Assembly (NCBI GenBank): GCA_902388495.1
Contig: CABMPP010000010.1
Location: forward strand, 72,207 to 136,206
DNA: 64,000 nt
From: an uncultured Bacteroides sp.
GTDB taxonomy: Bacteria; Bacteroidota; Bacteroidia; Bacteroidales; Bacteroidaceae
Direction of reading: 5' to 3'
How positions within the stretch are numbered: position 1 is the first letter of the stretch; each line of letters starts with the position of its first letter. The translations under genes were made by a program, and so were the position numbers. Under the pieces are notes generated by a model. The model saw only the letters and a list, made by a program, of their open reading frames with translations. It searched no databases and was not told where the DNA came from. This document shows positions 9,244-19,019 of this stretch, one piece after another.

Positions 9244-11562
9244 TTATTCCTTTTTCAGAATACTTGCCGGATTGAGATGCATCACTTTGTAGATTTTGTA
9301 TGCTGTAATAAGGAATATCAAAAATGCCATGGTAAGGAACAATAGTATTCCCCAGTCCCAACGGTATATATTTTCAAGGCCTGACCTTTCCAGCATTTTT
9401 ATCAACATCAACCGCAACAATGGATAGATGATGCAGAAAGCAGTAAGATAGATAATCAGGTAAATCTTGCCGAATAATAAGGCGATAGTTTTAGGACTGG
9501 CACCATTAATTTTTCGGATGACAACCTCTTTCTGACGGCTTATTGTATCCATAGAAATGGCAGAATAGACGCTTAGCATCACAAGGAGCACACTGATTAT
9601 AGCCAACAATGTGGAGGCTTTCTGCATCATTTCCATTGCACCTATGGTAGTCTGTCTGGTGTTGCTGATGTTGCGAATGTCTAATGGCAGGGTGTTGGGA
9701 ATATACCGTCGGCATATTTCCGTTATCTGCTTAACAGCTTCGGAGGTTTTGCCGGAATCAGATACTTTAAAAAAGTAAGTGGATGCTTCGGGGCTCACCA
9801 TGAATATGGAGCCGATGACTTTTTTACGTTCAACTTCCTCTTTATACAGAGCTTCATAAGTCCCTGCAATCTGATAATCCGCCCCGTCTAATCTGACGGC
9901 TCCTTCTATACTGTCTTTTTGTAGTTGTTTCCTAAATTCTCGGCTTACATATACTGTACCTTTAACATTGTAATCCACCTTTTTCCCTTCCATCGGGATA
10001 TGGAAAAAGTTAAAATAATGAGGGTTGCCTTGTACCATAATGACTTGTCCTATTGAATGTTCATCCTTGCTATAGTTCATATAGGTAAATGAATTGAAAT
10101 TAAATCCTTGGGAAATAGTGGTCTGATCTATTATCTCGGACAGTGAACTTATATCCGATAGGATGGCATCTATATTCTGCTGCATACGTATACTGTTGAC
10201 TGAAAGAGATATTACTTGTTTTTCTTCCTCCGCATTCAACGGGCTATACATCTTTCTAAAAATTTCATTAAAAGAAATGGTTATTCCATATACACCTCCT
10301 ACAAAGAAAATGGAAACAGCCAACTGAAGGCCTATCATAATGTTGCGAAACACATGCCGTTTCTGCTTTTGTACAATATGATGGATAATACTTAATTGAC
10401 GTAACTGATAGATGGGGTATATGATTATGAATAAACATATTAATAACAGAATAATATATAGGGAAAATTGCGAGCTATATACGTTTGCCAGGGAGAAACG
10501 AATCATATCCTCTTTCGGCATGTAAGTATATATGAGAGAGAGGAAGACTTCCGTCACAGCCAATGAGAGAAAGAAGGCAGCAGACATCATCCAGAATATT
10601 TCGGCAAAAAGCAACATGAACAGTCCCTTGATATCTGAACCCATGCATTTGCGAAGTGCCAGTTCACGTTGGCGGTTGTAGAACATCTGGATGATGAATT
10701 TCATGAAGTTAATCAGTCCGGATAACAAAATAAGGGAAGCAATGAACTGGGCCAGCAGTATACTGATATTTCTTTGTACATCACTTTTGCGTTTTGCCTG
10801 CGAATAAGCACATGCATGTATATCCATCTCTCCTCGTTTCCATGTTATTTTTTCCAGTTGTCTGTTCAGACTTTCTAAGGTTGCCTGCCCGGTAAGGTAA
10901 GTACTTACACTGAGCGGTAAATGAGGATTCATGGATAATGGGAAATAACAGTCTGTAGTCCGTGCCTTAGATGACTTATCTTCAGAAGTAATTACGTCTA
11001 TAATTTTATAGTCCTTTATCTGATTGGGCAAGTAATGGTTCTCCGTTTCCAGATGGATAGTCATGCCCGTAGGATCTTCTTCTCCAAATACTTTTCGGGC
11101 AAACTCTCGGGAGATGATAACCTCGTCAGGAGCTATGATCTTAGTGTTTCCATTCTTCAGCTTTTTATTGTAATAAGAGAAGAACAAAGGCGATACACAT
11201 TTGTATTGTATAAGGAACGGAAACTCTTGCTGATTCTTGTCAATGACTGTAATTTCCGCCTTTATGGAAGAATAGGAAGAGGCTATCAATGTGTCTATCC
11301 CTGAGAGTGATTGTTCTTCCAGATAGTTGATGTCATCTTTCAAACAATAGGTGTCTGCTATTGTTTGAATGGATGAAGAAAATGTAAATCCGATACGATG
11401 TTCGTAATTCGGCAAATCTTCTCTGTCAGACACGGTATCAATGAAATCATTCATCAGGCTGAAGCAAGTGATACCTACTGCCAGACAGATGGCCGATATA
11501 AAGCTATGTAGTTTATGATTCAATAAGTTGCGTAATGCAACTTTCAAATAATGTTTTATCAT
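9244..11562 (-). CDS. MacB/FtsX-type ABC permease (eighth of cluster)
   Basis: A 772-residue permease starting at the ATG of MIKHYLKVALRNLL (11562), the N-terminus shared with its neighbours. The upstream 44 codons of the open frame belong to a decayed gene. It has an N-terminal membrane helix, a periplasmic core, a first FtsX block (about 285-430), a second periplasmic part and a final FtsX block with EVVIRKINGASPKT near 690. It ends LNPASILKKE, unlike the NPAEVIKNE endings of the other copies. It lies 47 bp upstream of the ATPase gene, so the two are the best candidate pair for a minimal transporter. Confidence 0.9.
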   Translation of the reverse strand: MIKHYLKVALRNLLNHKLHSFISAICLAVGITCFSLMNDFIDTVSDREDLPNYEHRIGFTFSSSIQTIADTYCLKDDINYLEEQSLSGIDTLIASSYSSIKAEITVIDKNQQEFPFLIQYKCVSPLFFSYYNKKLKNGNTKIIAPDEVIISREFARKVFGEEDPTGMTIHLETENHYLPNQIKDYKIIDVITSEDKSSKARTTDCYFPLSMNPHLPLSVSTYLTGQATLESLNRQLEKITWKRGEMDIHACAYSQAKRKSDVQRNISILLAQFIASLILLSGLINFMKFIIQMFYNRQRELALRKCMGSDIKGLFMLLFAEIFWMMSAAFFLSLAVTEVFLSLIYTYMPKEDMIRFSLANVYSSQFSLYIILLLICLFIIIYPIYQLRQLSIIHHIVQKQKRHVFRNIMIGLQLAVSIFFVGGVYGITISFNEIFRKMYSPLNAEEEKQVISLSVNSIRMQQNIDAILSDISSLSEIIDQTTISQGFNFNSFTYMNYSKDEHSIGQVIMVQGNPHYFNFFHIPMEGKKVDYNVKGTVYVSREFRKQLQKDSIEGAVRLDGADYQIAGTYEALYKEEVERKKVIGSIFMVSPEASTYFFKVSDSGKTSEAVKQITEICRRYIPNTLPLDIRNISNTRQTTIGAMEMMQKASTLLAIISVLLVMLSVYSAISMDTISRQKEVVIRKINGASPKTIALLFGKIYLIIYLTAFCIIYPLLRLMLIKMLERSGLENIYRWDWGILLFLTMAFLIFLITAYKIYKVMHLNPASILKKE

Positions 11563-11569
11563 TTCTATT

Positions 11570-11768
11570 TTAGATTTCAAATATATCAATTTTTTATTCT
11601 GTTTTAATGCAATCCATCGGATTTGTTTATTCAGCAGGTAGCCTTGCAGGCAGACGGTGATAACGGATATTCCCCAAACTATCACCAGAGGCAATAGAAA
11701 ATCAGGAAGAAAATCTTATTTCTCCACCAACTACGGACGATTATTTTCAGGGTTGCGAGTATGGTCAT
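11570..11768 (-). pseudogene. Decayed fragment of another FtsX-type permease
   Basis: Between the stop of the seventh permease and the start of the eighth, the - strand encodes an ATG-initiated piece at 11768. It reads MTILATLKIIVRSWWRNK and resembles the N-terminus of FtsX-type permeases. After about 25 codons the frame breaks. The coding sense continues one frame over as a membrane segment (PLVIVWGISVITVCLQGYLL) running into KQIRWIALKQNK and then the next gene. The two pieces are in different frames and far too short for a permease, so a ninth copy has been lost by deletion and frameshift. It could instead be a short leader, but the membrane-helix pieces argue against that. Confidence 0.6.
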
Positions 11769-11792
11769 TGCTTATGTCTTTTCAGTATGTTA

Positions 11793-14186
11793 TTATTCGT
11801 TCTTTATAACTTCTGCCGGATTACTTCTTGCAATCCGAAGAATACGGAAAAATATCGTGACGGCCGTAATAAACGTAACCACCAGGAATATGCAGCACCA
11901 GAATAAGAAACCGCAGTTAAAAAATACGGTGTACATCTGCTTCCACAGCATCAACGTAGCATATATCAGCGGGAAAGCGATGACGGCACTGCCTGCCAGC
12001 AATACAATGTAGAGGCGTGAAAACAGCAATATGATTTGAGGAATGCCGGCTCCGTTCACTTTCCGGATGGCAACTTCTTTCTGCCGGCGTTCGGTATCGA
12101 GTGTAATGCTGGAATAGACACCAAGCAAGGTGATGATGATGCTGACAATGGCAAAAAAGAGTATAATATCTTTTAGATTATATTCCAATGCCTGCATTTC
12201 GTAAATGTCATTCATCAGAGTTCTTACTTCACAGGATACACTTTCGGGAAGCATTTCGCGGCGAATCTTCTCCACCCATTTCTTTACCTCCCCTATTTGC
12301 CCGGGATAGCACTTAATGTAACAATGACCGATATATCCCGAAGTTTCGTAAGGAATAAATGCATAACCATTGCTATGGTTGTAAACATTCGTCTCAAAGG
12401 GTGCGCAAATACCACAAACAGTATAGTCATTTTGCTGATCGTAGAGATTCATACCGATGACGTTTTTTTTCTGCGTCTCTTGATAGGTCCTATCCACTAC
12501 AATGTCTTGTTTAGTATGTATTTCTCTTCCTTGCTCGATGGGAATATTCATGAAAGAAAAGAAATTGGAAGGTACAGCCATCAGCATGATTTCAATCCAG
12601 GAATTGTCGTTTCCTTTCTCTGTCATCAGTTGGTTGCCGGAGAATCCATCCATGTAAGAGACATCAGACAGCAGAATATCTTTCACTCCGGCATGTTGCC
12701 TGAAGCGTTCCACCATTGCCAACTTCTCTGCATTCTTCATAAAGGTATAATCCAACGGGACACTGAAGATTTCTGATTTCTCTTGAACACTCAGAGTGCT
12801 AAATAATGTATTCATTGTTTTTCTGGATTGCAAGTATAAGCTTACAGACAGTGCCACAAATATCCAGCAGATGAAGAACTGGATGCCCAGCATAAGGTTG
12901 CGCCCCCATTGTTTGCCGCGACGCTTATTGCCTCCGTTAATACCCATCTGTACCGAAATCTTATGAATACGTATGGCTACAAACAGGCAGATGATGGCAC
13001 AAAGCAGTATCAGTAGTCCGATGTACTGTAGTGCATGGATCAGGAGTAACCGGGTATCAAAGTTCATGGTGATCTCTGCTATGGAAAAATTCAGATGACT
13101 TCCTATCAACTCTATACCCCATAATACCAGGAAAGAAGAGCAACTGATTACAAGCAAACTTTGCACAAAGAGTAATGAGAACAGTTGTCTCCAATTACAT
13201 CCGGTCATCTTCATGATACTGTATTCTTTGGTTCGATTGAAGAAGGAACCGATGAGGAAATGGAAAAAGTTCATCAGTCCGACCAGTAATATCAACAGTC
13301 CGACAATACCGGTAATCCATTCCAGTATAATAATGCTCTTCATCTGGGGGGTATTATCCGTACGATGAACTGTAACTGTATATTTCTCGCTATAGAGTGT
13401 ATAAGTATAATTTCGTTTACTGAATTGTTTTTCCAAACCCTTCATTGTGATATGTGGAGAAAGCAGGACATAATTGTTGGCTCCAGTTATTTCATACCGT
13501 TTAGGACTTTGCAAAAGCCCTTCACTGTCATTCAGAGTCAGCATATCCAACCGCTCCATAAATGCGAAACTGTTATTCAGAGGAATATCTTCCATTACAG
13601 CTTGGATGGTATAGGCGATTCCTCCTGTTCTCGGGGTACTTTCCGGAGAAGTACCGAGGCGTCTTGTTAAAGTCAATTGTTTGCCGATGGCCTCTTCTGC
13701 CTTGCCGAATATTCTCGTAGCAGTCGATTGGCTCATGATGACAGCATTGGGGGTCCGGCTTGCCGTTTCCCAGCTACCGGCCACTATTTGCGGAGTAAAC
13801 ACTTCATTATAGAAAGTATCTGTTTCGAATGTGGACAATTCATAAGGTAATATCTTGTCCTGAGATAGCGTTACATTGTAAGGATAAGTACGTGGATACG
13901 TTACACACGTAACAGCTTCTATTTCTCCCGTAGCCCATGTGCGAAGTTCTTCTGCCAAAGGTGCGGGAGAACCGGAGAAGTACCTTTGATTGTTGTTATA
14001 TAAACTCAATTCAGCAATACGTTTATAGTTGCTGAAACATCGGTCTGTATCTTCCACGAAACGACTGCAATACATGCAGATGCTGAAGCAAAGCAGGCCT
14101 ACTGCCAAGCCAATGATGGAAATGATATTCTGTGTCTTGTACTTCCATAAGCTCCTGAATGCTATTTTAAAATAATGTGTTATCAT
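11793..14186 (-). CDS. MacB/FtsX-type ABC permease (seventh)
   Basis: A 797-residue paralog. Its start MITHYFKIAFRSLWKYK matches the cluster form. The first membrane helix is at about 18-40 and the periplasmic MacB-like core follows to about 275. The first FtsX block holds YSIMKMTGCNWRQLF near 320. The C-terminal block contains EVAIRKVNGAGIPQI near 710 and the ending NPAEVIKNE. It is separated from the sixth copy by 12 bp. Its core is markedly different from those of copies one to six, with a different charged pattern in residues 60-260, suggesting its own ligand or partner. Confidence 0.92.
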   Translation of the reverse strand: MITHYFKIAFRSLWKYKTQNIISIIGLAVGLLCFSICMYCSRFVEDTDRCFSNYKRIAELSLYNNNQRYFSGSPAPLAEELRTWATGEIEAVTCVTYPRTYPYNVTLSQDKILPYELSTFETDTFYNEVFTPQIVAGSWETASRTPNAVIMSQSTATRIFGKAEEAIGKQLTLTRRLGTSPESTPRTGGIAYTIQAVMEDIPLNNSFAFMERLDMLTLNDSEGLLQSPKRYEITGANNYVLLSPHITMKGLEKQFSKRNYTYTLYSEKYTVTVHRTDNTPQMKSIIILEWITGIVGLLILLVGLMNFFHFLIGSFFNRTKEYSIMKMTGCNWRQLFSLLFVQSLLVISCSSFLVLWGIELIGSHLNFSIAEITMNFDTRLLLIHALQYIGLLILLCAIICLFVAIRIHKISVQMGINGGNKRRGKQWGRNLMLGIQFFICWIFVALSVSLYLQSRKTMNTLFSTLSVQEKSEIFSVPLDYTFMKNAEKLAMVERFRQHAGVKDILLSDVSYMDGFSGNQLMTEKGNDNSWIEIMLMAVPSNFFSFMNIPIEQGREIHTKQDIVVDRTYQETQKKNVIGMNLYDQQNDYTVCGICAPFETNVYNHSNGYAFIPYETSGYIGHCYIKCYPGQIGEVKKWVEKIRREMLPESVSCEVRTLMNDIYEMQALEYNLKDIILFFAIVSIIITLLGVYSSITLDTERRQKEVAIRKVNGAGIPQIILLFSRLYIVLLAGSAVIAFPLIYATLMLWKQMYTVFFNCGFLFWCCIFLVVTFITAVTIFFRILRIARSNPAEVIKNE

Positions 14187-14198
14187 CGTTTTAATATT

Positions 14199-16565
14199 TT
14201 ATTCGTTCTTAATCACTTCTGCCGGATTTTCATTTGCTGCCCGCCATACACGCCAGCTGATGCCGGCAATGACTACCAATGCTAATCCTATAAAAATAAG
14301 CACAAAAGGCAGGAAGCTGATGCTGACTTGGCGGGTGTAGTTTTCTATCCAGTGCTTAATGATAACATAGGTTATGGGAAAAGCTACGAGTGCGGCAACA
14401 CAAAGCATACTTATATACTCGTGGAAAAACATGAGTAGAATACTCCATACGCTGGCACCGTTTACTTTGCGTATCGCTATTTCCTTACGGCGCTGTTCGC
14501 AAGTAAGCGTAACCAGCGAATAGATGCCGAACATAGCAGTAAATATACATACTAAAGAGGCAAAGCTAAGCAAACGCGTCAGCATATCCTCGGAACGGAG
14601 ATAGTTATTATAAATTTCTTCTTCGCTGTTTATTTGCAGAATCTTGTCGGGCGGACACTCTTCGCGACAAATAGCTTCGAGAGCTTGGCGACATTCATTC
14701 CAAGTACCTTCTTTGTATTTGAATAAGATTCCGGCACTCTTTTGCATATATCCCATATCCTCTCCAACTATAAAAGCTGTGTTGGGAACTGGTAAAGTGG
14801 GTGCTGTGTAGTGGCAGTCTTTCACCACACCGATAATCGTATAGGTTATGTAAGGTGTAATGACATGTTTGCCAATGGCTTCCTGGGGAGTCCATCCCAT
14901 GCGACGTGCCAATGATTCGTTAATGATGATTTCATCATATGTAGAGAAGTCGTTGAGCCATTCGCCTGTCAGCAATGTAATACCATAGTAGCGAAAGAAA
15001 TCTTCTCTGCCCAAAAACAGATTTACAGGTATAGGTGCATTGAGTGGTGTATCCAGTCCGTCCCAATTATCCCATTGCCCAATAGCTTGGATTTGTACTA
15101 TCAGTGAAGAATAATCATTAGGCAAAACTTCAGTTACCATAGGTAAGTTCTTCACCTTTTCCACCAGTGGATACATATTGAAATCACCTCTTACAGAGAA
15201 ACTTCCTTTATTCTGAAATTCCATTCCTAAATCGCGATGGCGTAAGTAATCCAGTTGCTGGTTCATTAAAATGGTGCAGCCGATAAAACCGAAGCAGACA
15301 AAAAGTTGTAATACGATGCTTCCCTTGCGCAGTAGCGAACCGGTACGCCGTCCTGCATCGTGGCGTAACGAACGGTGTAAAGAGCGGTGATATAGAAAAT
15401 ATAGCAATCCGATGATAGCAGCTAATATAATGATAGAAATCAGTAGGACAAACAGAAATGTTTCGCCATATAATGCCGACTTCGGAGCATCTATTCCTGT
15501 CAGTTCGATGAACTGAGGTAGGCAAAGTTCTATAATGAAGAATCCCGTAAAGATGGCACATACCAATAGGAGCAAAAACTCAATAGTCAATAATGATATG
15601 AGAGAACGAACGTTAGCTCCGTGAATCATCCGTAAAGCCATTTCGCGTTGGCGAACTCTCATGCGATTGATAAACAAAGTAAGGTAATTGATGAGTGCGC
15701 ACACAATAATCAAAATAGCTGCAACAGAGAAGTAAACTATATAATTGAAGGTAATAGCTGCTTCTTTATCCTTCCGAAAGTCTTGGGCGTAATGTAACTC
15801 AGAGAGTGGTGTAAGGTAGATCCGTTTTATTCCGGTTTTTCGTGTATCGGTTACTTGTTGCAGTTCATGTGGCATATTGGCCGTTATTTTTGCTTCAAGT
15901 TCTTTGGGATTAGTGCCAGGCTTTACTTTTATCAGCATGTTCCAAGTGATATACCACCAGGTTCTTCCCAATTCGGGATTACCGATTAACTTAAATGGGA
16001 AGTTGGTATGTGTATCTTCGGCTCGAACAATGGCTCCGATTTTCTTTTTGCGGCTCCACGTCTCCACTTCTTTTCCCAGCGGGTCTTCTGTACCAAACCA
16101 TTCTTTGGCTGCTTTCTCGGTAATAGCAACCTCTGAATTATCTTTGGGTAGCATAAAGTTGCGGCTACCTTTTATAATCCGAATATTCATCAATTGCATC
16201 CATGCACTGTCTGCTGATGAAAATGCGACATCCTGGTATATGCCGTTTACACTAATGCGTTCAGAGGAACTAATATGAAAAGGCGCAGCAATTTCTATCT
16301 CGGGAAAATGCTCCGTCAGGTAGGTGGCAAGTGAATAAGGAACTCGGGGTGAAATTTGCCCTTCCGCATATTCATCATTTGTACGTATCATATAGATACG
16401 GTCTACATCCTGACGGAAATTGTCATAAGTCGTTTCGTAATGTATCCAGTAGAGTGACAGTGCAAAACATACAAAGCCTACCGCCAATCCCAAAATACTG
16501 ATTATTGACTGAACTTTATACTTTAACAAGTTCCTTGTTGCTACCTTTATATAATGTGCTATCAT
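14199..16565 (-). CDS. MacB/FtsX-type ABC permease (sixth)
   Basis: A 788-residue paralog starting MIAHYIKVATRNLLKYK. It has the same eight-helix layout as the other copies: one helix, periplasmic core, three helices, a loop helix, second periplasmic portion and three C-terminal helices. FtsX signatures are REMALRMIHGANV near 305 and EIAIRKVNGASVWS near 695. It sits 12 bp after the fifth copy and clearly shares its transcript. No unusual residues are seen; it groups with copies four and five by sequence. Confidence 0.93.
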   Translation of the reverse strand: MIAHYIKVATRNLLKYKVQSIISILGLAVGFVCFALSLYWIHYETTYDNFRQDVDRIYMIRTNDEYAEGQISPRVPYSLATYLTEHFPEIEIAAPFHISSSERISVNGIYQDVAFSSADSAWMQLMNIRIIKGSRNFMLPKDNSEVAITEKAAKEWFGTEDPLGKEVETWSRKKKIGAIVRAEDTHTNFPFKLIGNPELGRTWWYITWNMLIKVKPGTNPKELEAKITANMPHELQQVTDTRKTGIKRIYLTPLSELHYAQDFRKDKEAAITFNYIVYFSVAAILIIVCALINYLTLFINRMRVRQREMALRMIHGANVRSLISLLTIEFLLLLVCAIFTGFFIIELCLPQFIELTGIDAPKSALYGETFLFVLLISIIILAAIIGLLYFLYHRSLHRSLRHDAGRRTGSLLRKGSIVLQLFVCFGFIGCTILMNQQLDYLRHRDLGMEFQNKGSFSVRGDFNMYPLVEKVKNLPMVTEVLPNDYSSLIVQIQAIGQWDNWDGLDTPLNAPIPVNLFLGREDFFRYYGITLLTGEWLNDFSTYDEIIINESLARRMGWTPQEAIGKHVITPYITYTIIGVVKDCHYTAPTLPVPNTAFIVGEDMGYMQKSAGILFKYKEGTWNECRQALEAICREECPPDKILQINSEEEIYNNYLRSEDMLTRLLSFASLVCIFTAMFGIYSLVTLTCEQRRKEIAIRKVNGASVWSILLMFFHEYISMLCVAALVAFPITYVIIKHWIENYTRQVSISFLPFVLIFIGLALVVIAGISWRVWRAANENPAEVIKNE

Positions 16566-16577
16566 GGTTTTAATGTT

Positions 16578-18881
16578 TTATTCGTTCTTTATTACTTCTG
16601 CCGGATTCTGTCGTGCCGCCTGCCATACACGCCATCCTATACAGATGGCAATGATGAAAGCAATGCCTGCGAAGATAGTAAGATAAATCCAGGCATCGAT
16701 ACTTGTTTGTTCGACATAGCTCTGTAACCATTGCTTCATCAGAACATAGCCTATGGGAAAAGCTATAACGGATGCAATAATCAGTATGTATATATATTCC
16801 CTGGCAAACATTGATAAGATATCTCCTATCTGTGCTCCGTTTACTTTGCGTATTGCAATTTCCTTGCGTCGTTGCTCGCAACTAAGAGTGACGAGTGAAA
16901 AGACACCAAAAGCAGAGATTAGAATGCAAACTATAGATACAAAGCTCAGTAATTTGAGTAACAGATACTCCGACTGCAAATATTCATCGTAAACTTCTTG
17001 TACCTTTACGAGTTCATACTTTACATCGGGAAACTCACGTGCAAATAGAGTATCAACGCTTTGTTTCAGTTCGTTCCATTTTCCATTTTGGTACTTAATT
17101 AGCGGCATCCAAAGGCTCTGTCTGTCTTTTTGCCGCTGGATAAACAAAGATGGTTTTGTTGGCATCGTGGGAGGAGCGAGCTTATAGTCCTTCAAGACCC
17201 CTTTGATTGTTAATATGTGACGTCCTTTGTCGTCTGCATTTGCAATCTGTTGTCCAACGGGATGACGCAAGCCGAGTATTTTAGCAGCGGTTTCGTTTAG
17301 CAATACTTGCGCTGTGTCACCCGGTTCCAACATATCTCCTTCCAAAAGTTTTAATTGATAGAAGTTTGCCAATTCCTTGTCTCCTTCATACACCATAAAG
17401 TCCAAAGATCTTATAGAGTCGGGCTTATCAGGCCAGTCAACAATACCATAGCTCATAACAACCGTGGCGGGCATCAGACCAATTCGTTCTTTCAAGACTT
17501 TCTCTACATAAGGCATTCTGGCAATCTTGTCCGCCACCGCACTTCGGTTATCTCTCGGATAAAACAAGCGAAAAGAAGCCCTGTTTTTCCGCTCCCAGCC
17601 TAAGTCTGTATCGGTCAGATAATAGATTTGCTTCATCAGTATACTCACACAGAAGATGAAAAGTATGCCGATGAATAATTGAAGCAGAATGCCGCACTTG
17701 CGTATCAAAAATGGCTTTTGTTGATAACAGTTGTTGTTTTTGCCGGAATATCGTCCAATGAAAGGTATCAGTAATAACAGTGATAGTAATGCAAGTCCAA
17801 GTAGATAGAGGAATGATTCGCTATAAATGTTTCCTTCTATACCCGATATTCTGCGGAATGCGGGTAACAGTAGTTCAATCATACTGAATCCTACTAAACC
17901 GGAAGAAACGATCATCAGCAGATATTCGGATGCTAACATTCCCCATAATCCTATTGCTGATGCACCGCATGTCTTCCTAATTCCCAATTCGCGACTGCGT
18001 AAGCGCAAACGGGTGATGAAAAGTGAAAGATAATTGAACAATGAACAGAGGATAACCAACCCACCTGCTATGGAGAAGAGTATCAGATAGTAGAATTTAA
18101 TATCTCTGTCCACGTTGATTTCCGAACGGTGATATTCAGAAAGCGGCATCAAGCGAAGATCGCGTAGGCGAGCCGATTGAGGTCCGGTAGCATTAGTCAA
18201 TTTCTGTTGGAAAGCTTCCGGCATCACTCCTTTCTGTAATTTGATGACTGTATGGAATAATAGATATCCATCTATCTTTTTATAGTTTTGAAAATCAGCA
18301 CCAAAACCACATACGTCAAAGTTCAGGCTACTGTGGTCAAGTCCTTTTAAAACGGCGCAAACAGTTTTTGGTTGGTCATCCAATTTTACTTCTTTTCCTA
18401 ACACGCCAGTTGTGCCGAATAAGTTTAAAGCAGTCTTCTCTGTTAACGCTATCTGCTTATTATCATGCATAAAATCCATATTGCCATTCAAAAGATTGGC
18501 TTGAAACATACTGATAAAAGAAGAGTCCATTTCCATCAAGGTTACGTTCTTCGTTTTCTCTTCGGACTTTAGCTCATAACCGTGCCAATAAAAGAAAGCG
18601 CAACTCTCTTCTACTTCTGGATAATCTTGTTTCAGTATTTCAGAAATGGTATAGCTAAGTTGAGTACTGAAACCACTTGACATATAAACCGAAGGGGTAT
18701 AAAGAAGATACAATCTTTCGGCGTCTTTATAGCTTTTGTCGTATGTCATCTCATAATGTATCCATAGTGTAGCAAAGGCAAAGCAAGTAAAGCCTATTGC
18801 CAAGCCAATGATAGAGATAATGCTCTGTGTCTTGTATTTGAGCAAGTTTCTAAATGCTATTTTAAAATAGTGGCATATCAT
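16578..18881 (-). CDS. MacB/FtsX-type ABC permease (fifth), first gene of second operon
   Basis: A 767-residue paralog starting MICHYFKIAFRNLLKYK. Signatures are ELGIRKTCGASAIG near 295 and EIAIRKVNGAQIGD near 678. Its last 60 residues (WLQSYVEQTS to NPAEVIKNE) are nearly the same as in the fourth copy, and the DNA there is also very similar, which points to gene conversion or recent duplication. It is the first gene behind the predicted sigma54-like promoter at 18907-18922 and the tandem palindromes at 18979-19013, so it probably heads a separate unit of four permeases plus the ATPase. Confidence 0.93.
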   Translation of the reverse strand: MICHYFKIAFRNLLKYKTQSIISIIGLAIGFTCFAFATLWIHYEMTYDKSYKDAERLYLLYTPSVYMSSGFSTQLSYTISEILKQDYPEVEESCAFFYWHGYELKSEEKTKNVTLMEMDSSFISMFQANLLNGNMDFMHDNKQIALTEKTALNLFGTTGVLGKEVKLDDQPKTVCAVLKGLDHSSLNFDVCGFGADFQNYKKIDGYLLFHTVIKLQKGVMPEAFQQKLTNATGPQSARLRDLRLMPLSEYHRSEINVDRDIKFYYLILFSIAGGLVILCSLFNYLSLFITRLRLRSRELGIRKTCGASAIGLWGMLASEYLLMIVSSGLVGFSMIELLLPAFRRISGIEGNIYSESFLYLLGLALLSLLLLIPFIGRYSGKNNNCYQQKPFLIRKCGILLQLFIGILFIFCVSILMKQIYYLTDTDLGWERKNRASFRLFYPRDNRSAVADKIARMPYVEKVLKERIGLMPATVVMSYGIVDWPDKPDSIRSLDFMVYEGDKELANFYQLKLLEGDMLEPGDTAQVLLNETAAKILGLRHPVGQQIANADDKGRHILTIKGVLKDYKLAPPTMPTKPSLFIQRQKDRQSLWMPLIKYQNGKWNELKQSVDTLFAREFPDVKYELVKVQEVYDEYLQSEYLLLKLLSFVSIVCILISAFGVFSLVTLSCEQRRKEIAIRKVNGAQIGDILSMFAREYIYILIIASVIAFPIGYVLMKQWLQSYVEQTSIDAWIYLTIFAGIAFIIAICIGWRVWQAARQNPAEVIKNE

Positions 18882-18906
18882 ATCTTATCTTTTTGTAGAG
18901 AATGAA

Positions 18907-18922
18907 ATCAAATATCATACCA
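18907..18922 (-). promoter_or_regulatory. Predicted sigma54-like -24/-12 promoter before the fifth permease
   Basis: On the - strand TGGTAT-GATAT-TTGAT has the spacing of the sigma54 consensus TGGCAC-N5-TTGCW, with GA in place of GC at -12. The predicted +1 is near 18896, 15 nt before the ATG at 18881. A closely similar element lies at 31481-31496. Confidence 0.6.
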
Positions 18923-18978
18923 AAGTGCTAATGATCTTATAATCAATTAAAAGCCTTCTTGGCTATATTCATAAAACT

Positions 18979-19013
18979 GTGCTATTCCGCACGAGTATCG
19001 TGCGAAAATACAC
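18979..19013. promoter_or_regulatory. Tandem palindromes, predicted enhancer for the sigma54-type regulator
   Basis: GTGCTATTCCGCAC (18979-18992) and GTGCGAAAATACAC (19000-19013) are GTGC-N6-GCAC palindromes, the second with one mismatch, 21 bp apart. The pair is centred about 100 bp upstream of the predicted +1. The same motif and spacing occur at 31553-31587. The remaining part of the 138-bp gap between the fourth and fifth permease genes holds the promoter. Confidence 0.65.
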
Positions 19014-19019
19014 TTTACT

